A DNA stretch of 5,433 bases from Chloroflexota bacterium. Its GTDB lineage: Bacteria > Chloroflexota > Anaerolineae > Thermoflexales > Thermoflexaceae. The translations under genes were made by a program, and so were the position numbers. Below the pieces are notes generated by a model that did not search any database, was not told the origin of the DNA, and saw only the letters and a program-made list of their open reading frames with translations. The DNA lies in contig JAUQQB010000213.1 in the NCBI GenBank assembly GCA_030550075.1, forward strand, positions 1 to 5,433, read 5' to 3'. Below, one piece after another: positions 1 through 5,433 of this stretch (position 1 is its first letter; the number at the start of each line of letters is the position of its first letter).

Positions 1-7
1 AAGGATT

Positions 8-56
8 TTTCTCCCCCCTCCCCGCGGCCCGAAGGGCCGTGGGGAGGGGGGAGAAA
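8..56 (+). terminator. Long GC-rich hairpin, possible terminator
   Basis: The arms 8-30 and 34-56 form a 23-bp stem closed by a GAA loop (31-33). The only non-Watson-Crick pair is G24 with T40. That pair is a G-U wobble in RNA read from the plus strand but a C-A mismatch in RNA read from the minus strand, so a plus-strand transcript folds slightly better. No T-run follows the stem on either strand; the plus strand continues into G-rich sequence. It may terminate a gene lying left of the window, or be a structured leader element for the gene at 173. The fold is plain in the sequence; the terminator role is inferred. Confidence 0.45.
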
Positions 57-68
57 GGGGGGGTGGGG
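41..68 (+). other. Putative G-quadruplex motif
   Basis: The plus strand has four G-tracts of 4, 6, 7 and 4 bases (41-44, 46-51, 57-63, 65-68) separated by loops of 1, 5 and 1 bases. This meets the usual sequence criterion for an intramolecular quadruplex with four tetrads. The first two tracts are also part of the right arm of the hairpin at 8-56, so the two structures could not form together in one strand. It lies about 105 bp before the start of the membrane cytochrome gene. Whether it folds or regulates anything cannot be told from sequence. Confidence 0.4.
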
Positions 69-161
69 CCATTCCGTCCCACCTTTAGAGCTTTCAACTG
101 CGTAACTCCTAAACAAATCTGGAGGACGTCGGGAATAGAAGGGGTAGCACACTTTTTGAAA

Positions 162-165
162 GAGG
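162..165 (+). promoter_or_regulatory. Ribosome binding site of the cytochrome b gene
   Basis: GAGG lies 7 nt before the ATG at 173 within a purine-rich run, a good Shine-Dalgarno match. It supports this ATG as the start. The AT-richer stretch around 81-118 is the likeliest place for a promoter, but I found no convincing -35/-10 pair there. Confidence 0.6.
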
Positions 166-172
166 GGGAAGA

Positions 173-877
173 ATGGAGCCTCGGGAACTGGATGAGATAT
201 CAACAGCGGCGGCCCTCTCCACACTGATCGGCCTGTTGTTCTCTGCGATCGTGGGAGCCTTCCTGGCGATCCTCGTGTTACCTTACTGGTTGCCGGCCAT
301 CGGGGAATCCTTGCGGGGCCCTGCGCCCAAAGCGTACTGGTATCTCTCCCGGGCCAGCGGGCTTGTGGCCTATGGCCTGCTCTGGTTTTCCATGGTCCTG
401 GGCCTGATGATCACCGGTCGCATTGCCCGCCTCTGGCCGGGAGGGCCGACGGCTTTCGATCTGCATCAACACACCGCGTTGCTGAGCCTGGCGCTCTCTT
501 TATTTCATGCGCTGATTTTGCTGGGCGATCGCTATATTTCGTTCACCCCATTGCGGATTTTTCTCCCCTTCGCCAGTGTGGATTATCGACCATTCTGGGT
601 GGGGTTGGGACAGGTCGGGTTTTATCTGCTGGCCCTGGTGGGATTGACCTTTTACGTCCGGCGGCAGATCGGGCATACGCTGTGGCGGCGCATCCATTAC
701 CTGAGCTTTGTGGTCTTTGTGCTGATCACGTGGCATGGGATCACAAGTGGAACGGATGTAGATAGAACGTGGGTTCAATGGCTTTATCGGATCGCCGCAG
801 GAAGTGTGGGGGCGCTCATGATCTATCGAGGTGTCCTCCTTCAATTGTTCCGCCCGATCAATCCCCAGGTTCGTTAA
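173..877 (+). CDS. Ferric reductase-like transmembrane cytochrome b
   Basis: This is a 234-residue integral membrane protein with about six hydrophobic helices, near residues 13-40, 56-80, 95-117, 141-161, 172-190 and 203-223. It resembles the ferric-reductase-like transmembrane domain (the FRE/NOX/MsrQ superfamily), which carries electrons across the membrane on two b hemes. Likely heme ligands are H98 and H112 on helix 3 and H175 and H188 on helix 5. The within-helix spacings of 14 and 13 match those of the four heme histidines of human NOX2 (101/115 and 209/222, from memory). The motif SRASGLVAY at 59-67 is typical of the prokaryotic members. There is no C-terminal FAD/NAD(P)H domain, so the protein needs a separate electron donor, as MsrQ does. 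No such partner, and no msrP, is in the window, so I give no symbol. The ATG has a GAGG site 7 nt upstream. The gene converges on the kinase gene with a 30-bp gap. Family is well supported; physiological substrate is unknown. Confidence 0.85.
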   Translation: MEPRELDEISTAAALSTLIGLLFSAIVGAFLAILVLPYWLPAIGESLRGPAPKAYWYLSRASGLVAYGLLWFSMVLGLMITGRIARLWPGGPTAFDLHQHTALLSLALSLFHALILLGDRYISFTPLRIFLPFASVDYRPFWVGLGQVGFYLLALVGLTFYVRRQIGHTLWRRIHYLSFVVFVLITWHGITSGTDVDRTWVQWLYRIAAGSVGALMIYRGVLLQLFRPINPQVR

Positions 878-907
878 ATCGCGAATGGGAGAGAGGAGGA
901 GGGGGTT

Positions 908-3670
908 CTACGCGCTTTCCTCCGCGCTCCGCAACGTAAACCAGAAGGTGCTTCCCTGGCCGGGGGTGCTTTCCGCCCCGACCTCACCGCCCAGCTTCTC
1001 GATGATCATCCGCACGATCGAGAGACCGAGCCCATGACCTCCCGCCAGCCGGGATCGAATTCCGAAAGGAGTGAACAGGTAAGCCTGCTTTTCCAGAGGA
1101 ATCCCCGGCCCGTTATCTCGTACCCAGAAGCGAATTCGACCATCGGGGAGCGGATCAGCTCCCAGTTCCACCAGGGGAGGCCGTCCACCATACTGAATCG
1201 CATTGCTGAGATAGTTCACCCACACTTCCTCCAACCAGGGGCCATATCCGAGGGCTCGGGGCCATGACTCGGGAAGGAGGACGCGGGCGCCGGTCTCTGT
1301 GACCAGCGGACTCAGTCGTTCCAGGGCCTCCATTACAACGGCTCCCATCTCGACTGGCTCGCGAGGGACTTCGGTGTATCGAACGCTGGCCATCAGCAGG
1401 AGCTCCTCAACGATTCGATGCATTTTCCTCCCTGAACGAGCGATCATGCGCAGTTGATCCCGTATATCTTGCGCAGGCAATGTTTCGAGCTCTCGCTCCA
1501 GAAGCTCTGTCATCCCGATGACCACACCCAGGGGCTGTTTCAAATCGTGGGCGACCATGTGGGCGAAGGCTTCCAGATCCTGGTTCAAACGGTTTAACTC
1601 CTCCCGACGTTGCCGTTCCTCCTCCAGGAGCCGTGCCCGCTCCAGAGCCATGGCCACGGAGTTCACAAAAGGTTCGATGAGCCGAAGGTGATCTTCCCGG
1701 AAGAAGCCGGGCTGTTCGCTGTCCAGCGCCAGCATTCCGACCACCCGGCTATGGGCGATCAGGGGAATGCCCATCCAGGATCGAATGCGATCGTGAGGGG
1801 GTTCGCGAAAGATGGAATACGCAGCGGGGGCATCATCGAGGATGAGCGCCTGTCCCTCCAGGATCACCCGGGTGTTTGGATTATCCCCGGGAATAGGGAA
1901 GCGAAATCCCATGGTGGACTCCGGGAGGCCGCTCTGGCCCACGATCTCCAGATAGCCCTTCCGGAGCCATTGGACCGAAGCGCTATCATAGGGGATCAGG
2001 CGGCGGAGTTGTTCCAGAATGCGTTGAAGCATCTCCGTCAGGGTGGGGGCCCCCACAACCGCCGCGATGGCCTGTTGCAGGGTATCTGCCTCCCTCCAGC
2101 GGGCCCGGGCTTCCTCCAGCGCGCGCGCCTTCGCGATCGCCAGAGCGATGATGCGTGCCATGATCTCCCCCCGGGTGATCTCCTCTTCTGTAAACCGATG
2201 GGGTGTGTTATAGGCGATCAGGAGGGCTCCCAGCCAGGCCCCTCCAGCGATCATCGGGAGGGCCAGCAGAGATCGGGCGGGAAATTGGGCAGCGATCTTG
2301 GGGCTGAGATAAGGAGTGTCGAACACATCCTCAATTGGAAGAGGGCGACCGGCCCGGAGCGCTGATTCCGTGGCCGTGATCTCCCCAGGCTCTGGACGTA
2401 AAGTCGGGTAGATCGCTCGCAAGGGACCATAAGCTGCCGTGGGGATCGGTCGTTTGGATTGTTCATCCCACAGGGTAATATAACAGCCATCAGCTCCCAG
2501 AATGCCTCCCAGTTGATCAGCCAGTATCTGGAGCATAGAGCGGAGGTCTGGCATCTCCAGAGCCGCTCTGAGGATCTCGTAAAGTGAGCTCAAAAAGCGC
2601 TCCCGATTCTCCAGAGCCTTCTCCATCCGTCGACGCTGGGTAATATTACGGAGCACGATTGCCCGTCCGATCACCCGTCTTTGTTGATCTCGGACGGGTG
2701 AAATCTGCAGCTCGTAGAACTGCTGGGCCATTCCCTCTCCCAGGACGATCTCTTCCCGGGTCTCCAGCGTATCGCGGAAGCGAGCTACCAGATCGGACCA
2801 TGGGGCGAGGACCTCGCGTGCCGGTCGTCCTACAACCTGACTGCGATCCAGAGCAAGCATGCGGACGGCTGCCGGGTTAAGATCGACGATACGATTGGCG
2901 GCGTCCAGGACGATTAAGCCATCGGCCATGCTTTCCACAACCATCTCATGAGCGATCGGCGTGATGTTCAGAAGTCGGAACCGGTAGGTTCCCCAGACCA
3001 GGGCGATCCCACCCACGACAAAGCCATAAGGGGTCAGATCGAAAACCACATGGGGGAAGGGGTTCACCAGCGCGGTTACTCCGTTCGCGATCCATGGAGC
3101 CATCACACTGATCAGCAGCATCCCCGCCTGACCCCGATAAAGGGAAGGGCGATGGCGCAGGAATCGAAGGAGCAGGATGGTTGCCAGGAACAACGCCCCA
3201 TACGCATAAGCCACATGGGCGTAGAACCACACGCCGTGGGTGACTTCCATGCGGGGGAAGACGCCCTGGATATCCAGGGCGATCGTGGACCAGATCAGCC
3301 CATGGCGCTCGTTGGTCCAGGCCAGCCCGATTGTGAGCATCGGTTCCAGGCTGAGGAGCCCCAGGCGGATTGGAGAAGTCCAGCGGGCCTGTCCCGTGTA
3401 GTGCAGAGCGACCACCAGCCAGAGGGTAGGGACGAAGGCGATCCCCACATATTGCAGCTTGGCCCAAAAGATCTTCGCCGGAAGGTTGGTCTGGGAGAGT
3501 TCCAGAGCATAGCCGGAAGCCCAGATGGCGATCAGCAGGTTCAGGAAGCAGAGAGCTGCCGCCCCAGGGGCGGGTCGGGTTCGCCAGGCATACCCGGCCA
3601 TCACGAGGGCGATGAGAGCCGCTCCGAGCAGCGGGAAAGCAAGGGGATTCAGCATGAGCGGTTTCCTCAT
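908..3670 (-). CDS. 7TM-PAS-GAF-GAF sensor histidine kinase
   Basis: This is a 920-residue membrane-bound hybrid-input histidine kinase. Residues 8-230 form seven hydrophobic segments of the N-terminal 7TM histidine kinase type; FWAKLQYVGIAFVP at 68-81 is characteristic. A PAS domain follows (about 240-345, with MADGLIVLDAANRIVDLNPA at 248-267). Then come two GAF domains (about 376-515 and 540-680), each followed by a charged, probably coiled-coil linker. The HisKA dimerisation domain is at about 698-765, with phospho-acceptor H708 in HDLKQPL. The HATPase domain (about 805-915) has an N box around N823, DNGPGIP (852-858), an F box (865-870) and GGHGLGLSIV (877-886). All catalytic motifs are intact, so it should autophosphorylate. 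It has no receiver domain and no response regulator is nearby, so its partner must be encoded elsewhere. The ATG at 3670 overlaps the amidohydrolase stop as ATGA. A second ATG at 3655 (residue 6) has the better ribosome binding site and may be the true start. Function is clear at family level; the signals sensed are unknown. Confidence 0.93.
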   Translation of the reverse strand: MRKPLMLNPLAFPLLGAALIALVMAGYAWRTRPAPGAAALCFLNLLIAIWASGYALELSQTNLPAKIFWAKLQYVGIAFVPTLWLVVALHYTGQARWTSPIRLGLLSLEPMLTIGLAWTNERHGLIWSTIALDIQGVFPRMEVTHGVWFYAHVAYAYGALFLATILLLRFLRHRPSLYRGQAGMLLISVMAPWIANGVTALVNPFPHVVFDLTPYGFVVGGIALVWGTYRFRLLNITPIAHEMVVESMADGLIVLDAANRIVDLNPAAVRMLALDRSQVVGRPAREVLAPWSDLVARFRDTLETREEIVLGEGMAQQFYELQISPVRDQQRRVIGRAIVLRNITQRRRMEKALENRERFLSSLYEILRAALEMPDLRSMLQILADQLGGILGADGCYITLWDEQSKRPIPTAAYGPLRAIYPTLRPEPGEITATESALRAGRPLPIEDVFDTPYLSPKIAAQFPARSLLALPMIAGGAWLGALLIAYNTPHRFTEEEITRGEIMARIIALAIAKARALEEARARWREADTLQQAIAAVVGAPTLTEMLQRILEQLRRLIPYDSASVQWLRKGYLEIVGQSGLPESTMGFRFPIPGDNPNTRVILEGQALILDDAPAAYSIFREPPHDRIRSWMGIPLIAHSRVVGMLALDSEQPGFFREDHLRLIEPFVNSVAMALERARLLEEERQRREELNRLNQDLEAFAHMVAHDLKQPLGVVIGMTELLERELETLPAQDIRDQLRMIARSGRKMHRIVEELLLMASVRYTEVPREPVEMGAVVMEALERLSPLVTETGARVLLPESWPRALGYGPWLEEVWVNYLSNAIQYGGRPPLVELGADPLPDGRIRFWVRDNGPGIPLEKQAYLFTPFGIRSRLAGGHGLGLSIVRMIIEKLGGEVGAESTPGQGSTFWFTLRSAEESA
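3653..3670 (-). promoter_or_regulatory. Start-codon overlap and competing kinase start
   Basis: On the minus strand the amidohydrolase stop TGA (3669-3667) and a kinase ATG (3670-3668) share ATGA, which suggests translational coupling by re-initiation. No Shine-Dalgarno sequence precedes this ATG. GAGGA at 3668-3664 lies 8 nt before a second in-frame ATG (3655-3653), so initiation there, 11 nt after the stop, is at least as likely. Either start leaves the first membrane helix intact. Confidence 0.6.
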
Positions 3671-5001
3671 TGCGAACGATAGGTTTGCAAACGGCGTCCA
3701 TGGGCCCGCTGGATCAGGCGATCGGCACGGGCCCGGACCTGGCGCAGGATTTCGTCCTTATCCAGCGTGAGCAGCCGGCGCCCCTCCATCAGCACCTTCC
3801 CGTTCACGATCACGGTGTCCACATCGCTGGCCCGAACGGCATATACCAGCGCCGCTTCCACCCGATGCACGGGCTGGACGTGGGCGCCGTCCAGCCGCAC
3901 CAGGATTAGATCCGCGAGGTATCCCGGAGCCAGGCGGCCCAGGCGTTCTTCCTCGCCCAGCGCTCGCGCCCCATCCCAGGTTGCCATGGTTAACGCCTCA
4001 TGCAGCGGCAACGCCCGTGCGTCCCGGCGTTCGTGCTTCTGGAGCAGCGCCGTGAGCCGCATCTGTTCCCAGAGGTCCAGGGTGTTGTTGCTTGCCACTC
4101 CGTCCGTCCCCAGACCCACCGGGATCCCGGCCTGCCGCATAGCGATCACCGGCGCGATCCCCGCCGCCAGCTTCAGGAAGGTCTTGGGGCAGTGGGCCAC
4201 ACCCACCCGATGCGCCGCCATGAGCGCGATGTCCTCGGAAGTGGCATGGGCGGCATGAGCGCAGAGGAGCGGGCCTCCCATCAGCCCCGCGCGCTCCAGA
4301 AGCTGAATGGGCGTAACGCTGTAACGCTGGAGGCTGGTTTGCACCTGTTCGGTAGTTTCGGACACATGGATATGAACGCCCAATCCCAAACGCCTCGCCT
4401 CACGGGCGACCTCCTGGAGGAATTCATAGGGGCAGGTGTAAGGAGCATGCGGCCCCATCCAGACCCGGATACGATCCTCCGCCGCGCCGTGCCAGCGGGC
4501 GGCGAAGGCGGCCGTTCGGTCCAGCTCCTCCCGCGGGTTCTGACCGAACATCGCCCAGGCGAGGTGCGCACGCAACCCGGCGGCGACGAAGGCCTCGGCC
4601 ACCCGATCCATCTCGAAATAGTGATCGGCCACCGTCGTGATCCCGCTCTCGATCATTTCCGCCGCCGCCAGCATGGCCCCCCAGTAGATATCCTCCGGGG
4701 TCAGGTTTGTTTCCATCGCCCAGATGTAATCGTTGAACCACTCCTCGATTGGCACATCCTCCGCAGAGCCACGGAAGAGAACCATCGCGGCGTGGGCGTG
4801 CGTGTTGATCAGGCCGGGCATGGCGACCATGCCCTCTCCCCGGATCACCCGGGCCGCGGAAGTGGGATCCACCTGGCCGGTGGGCTGGACCGCCACAATG
4901 CGGGATCCCTGGATGAGAACGTCCTGCTCGGCCCGCACCATGACTCCTTCCGGGCCAGGATCCACCACGGTCACCTGCTGGATCAAAAGATCGTAGATCA
5001 T
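3667..5001 (-). CDS. Amidohydrolase, SAH/MTA deaminase-like
   Basis: This is a 444-residue cytoplasmic enzyme of the metal-dependent amidohydrolase superfamily, close in layout to S-adenosylhomocysteine/5'-methylthioadenosine deaminases (MtaD group). Those enzymes hydrolytically remove the adenine amino group, giving the inosyl product and ammonia. Expected metal ligands are H68 and H70 (NTHAH), H212 (HIHVSE) and D300 (GLGTDG). Expected substrate or catalytic residues are E97, H185 (GPHAPYT), E215 and H249 (CAHAAH). Their spacings agree with Thermotoga Tm0936 as I recall it, including 27 residues from H70 to E97, 3 from H212 to E215 and 51 from H249 to D300. Length is normal and the small beta-sandwich parts are present at both ends. 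Differences from Tm0936 are W149 where an arginine contacts the homocysteine end, and HCPKTFLKL (270-278) in place of the usual HNP-SN-KL. The substrate may therefore be MTA, adenosine or another aminopurine or triazine rather than SAH. The gene probably forms an operon with the downstream kinase. The ATG has GGGGAG 6 nt upstream. The superfamily is certain; the exact substrate is not. Confidence 0.88.
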   Translation of the reverse strand: MIYDLLIQQVTVVDPGPEGVMVRAEQDVLIQGSRIVAVQPTGQVDPTSAARVIRGEGMVAMPGLINTHAHAAMVLFRGSAEDVPIEEWFNDYIWAMETNLTPEDIYWGAMLAAAEMIESGITTVADHYFEMDRVAEAFVAAGLRAHLAWAMFGQNPREELDRTAAFAARWHGAAEDRIRVWMGPHAPYTCPYEFLQEVAREARRLGLGVHIHVSETTEQVQTSLQRYSVTPIQLLERAGLMGGPLLCAHAAHATSEDIALMAAHRVGVAHCPKTFLKLAAGIAPVIAMRQAGIPVGLGTDGVASNNTLDLWEQMRLTALLQKHERRDARALPLHEALTMATWDGARALGEEERLGRLAPGYLADLILVRLDGAHVQPVHRVEAALVYAVRASDVDTVIVNGKVLMEGRRLLTLDKDEILRQVRARADRLIQRAHGRRLQTYRSQ

Positions 5002-5007
5002 GGGGCT

Positions 5008-5013
5008 CTCCCC
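5008..5013 (-). promoter_or_regulatory. Ribosome binding site of the amidohydrolase gene
   Basis: GGGGAG on the minus strand lies 6 nt before the ATG at 5001-4999 and supports that start. I could not find a convincing promoter between 5014 and 5124. Confidence 0.55.
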
Positions 5014-5040
5014 AACTCCCTGATGGCGGAAAGGATCAAT

Positions 5041-5070
5041 GCCTCCCTCCCTTGAAGAGGGAAGGAAGGC
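5041..5070 (-). other. Imperfect hairpin in the spacer before the amidohydrolase gene
   Basis: The pyrimidine-rich arm 5041-5053 can pair with the purine-rich arm 5057-5070 across a GAA loop (5054-5056). The stem has about 11 Watson-Crick pairs, one G-T wobble, one mismatch and one bulged A. On the minus strand it ends about 40 nt before the amidohydrolase ATG and is followed by ATTGATCCTTTCC, which is not a real U-tract. It could be a weak terminator after the ligase gene or a leader structure of the deaminase mRNA. Confidence 0.35.
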
Positions 5071-5084
5071 CGGGCGGAATGTTT

Positions 5085-5115
5085 GCGGGCCAGGCGGGAT
5101 TGCCGCCTGGTCCGC
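5085..5115 (-). terminator. GC-rich hairpin just after the ligase stop
   Basis: The arms 5085-5097 and 5103-5115 give a 13-position stem with a 5-base loop. The single irregular pair (5089 with 5111) is G-U on the plus strand and C-A on the minus strand. It begins 9 bp after the ligase stop codon, the right place for an intrinsic terminator of that gene. No T-run follows on the minus strand (AAACATTCC), so the role is inferred from position and stem strength only. Confidence 0.5.
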
Positions 5116-5124
5116 GGAAGCCCG

Positions 5125-5433
5125 TCATCCAGTTAGCTGCACCCGTTTCTGCATCTGGAACATCGAGAGAATCTCTTTCACGGTGGTGGCGTCCTCCGGT
5201 CCCTTATCCTCACGGATCCATCCCACCACCCGTGGGAAGCGCAGGGCGTAACCGGGCTCTTCGTTGGTCTTCCCGCAGGTGTGGACCGGGGAGCGGGTGA
5301 TCTCATCCGCCAGGACCGTCAGGACGTATTTCGGCTCCACCCAGACATCGGGCTCAAGGACCGATTCCACCCGCGCCGGCCGGTGTTCGGTCCGGATCTG
5401 ATCCAGCAGCTCCCGGATCCGCACCCACTCCTC
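5125..5433 (-). CDS. ATP-dependent DNA ligase, C-terminal part (5' end outside window)
   Basis: The reading frame is open to the right edge, so only the last 102 residues are seen and the true start lies beyond 5433. The segment is the end of the OB-fold domain of an archaeal/eukaryotic-type ATP-dependent DNA ligase, which seals nicks through ligase-AMP and DNA-AMP intermediates. Recognisable parts are DVWVEPKYVLTVLADEITRS, HTCGK, and the motif VI region ALRFPRVVGWIREDK, followed by GPEDATTVKEI and a terminal F-MQKR. This pattern is shared with archaeal ligases and, more loosely, with human LIG1 (ISLRFPRFIRVREDK, from memory). It is unlike bacterial NAD-dependent LigA. The form with EIT-SP-HTCG is nearer to crenarchaeal than Thermococcales enzymes, as far as I recall. 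The GTG at 5424 is an internal valine codon, not a start. The catalytic lysine domain is outside the window and cannot be checked. Confidence 0.85.
   Translation of the reverse strand, partial: EEWVRIRELLDQIRTEHRPARVESVLEPDVWVEPKYVLTVLADEITRSPVHTCGKTNEEPGYALRFPRVVGWIREDKGPEDATTVKEILSMFQMQKRVQLTG

Noticed and set aside
84..120. Sigma70-type promoter for the cytochrome gene
   Set aside because: TTTCAA at 92-97 could serve as a weak -35, but the correctly spaced hexamer (AAATCT) is a poor -10 match.
39..227. A 62-codon frame before the cytochrome gene
   Set aside because: It starts inside the hairpin, overlaps the first codons of the real gene in another frame, has no ribosome binding site and shows no family resemblance.
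2130..2550. Bilin-binding (phytochrome-type) GAF domain in the kinase
   Set aside because: The first GAF has a cysteine (residue 396, GADGCYITL) but not the CH-type chromophore motif of bilin-binding domains, so there is no support for light sensing.
1610..3682. Open frames of 251 (1610-2365) and 244 (2948-3682) codons on the plus strand, antisense to the kinase
   Set aside because: Their translations have no domain pattern, while the minus-strand frame carries all seven kinase modules. They are shadows of codon bias.
5014..5040. Promoter for the amidohydrolase gene using TTGATC on the minus strand
   Set aside because: No -10-like sequence lies at a proper distance; the following bases are GC-rich.
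4000..5055. A 351-codon open frame on the plus strand
   Set aside because: It runs antisense through most of the amidohydrolase, whose motifs are unambiguous. Its own translation is rich in R, P, G and H without recognisable domains, as expected of a GC-rich shadow frame.

Overview
The window is a GC-rich (roughly 60 %) bacterial chromosome segment with three complete genes and one gene cut off at the right edge. The likely source is a thermophilic member of the Chloroflexota, perhaps near Thermoflexus or the Anaerolineae. This is inferred from the style of the proteins: a 7TM/PAS/GAF histidine kinase, a stand-alone ferric-reductase-like membrane protein, and an archaeal-type ATP-dependent DNA ligase. 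No marker gene fixes the taxonomy.

Layout, left to right. Positions 1-172 hold no gene I can support. They contain a 23-bp GC-rich hairpin (8-56) overlapped by a G-quadruplex-type motif (41-68), then a more AT-rich stretch and a GAGG ribosome binding site. Positions 173-877 (+) encode a six-helix cytochrome b of the ferric reductase/MsrQ/NOX membrane-domain type. It ends only 30 bp from the convergent stop of a large sensor histidine kinase (908-3670, -). Directly upstream of the kinase on the minus strand is an amidohydrolase of the S-adenosylhomocysteine/5'-methylthioadenosine deaminase type (3667-5001, -). Its stop overlaps the first possible kinase start by 4 bp (ATGA). A 123-bp spacer (5002-5124) with two hairpins separates this pair from the C-terminal end of an ATP-dependent DNA ligase (5125 to beyond 5433, -).

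The deaminase and kinase look like one transcription unit. The spacer hairpins suggest that it is separate from the ligase, although neither has a clear U-tract. The kinase has no response regulator in the window, so its output is unknown. The cytochrome b gene is on the opposite strand and is probably unrelated in function.

I see no CRISPR array, insertion sequence, phage gene, tRNA or rRNA, and no clear sign of a new multi-gene system. The points most worth checking are the coupling of a nucleoside-deaminase-type enzyme to a sensor kinase, the altered substrate-site residues of that enzyme, and the overlapping hairpin and G-quadruplex motif at the left end.
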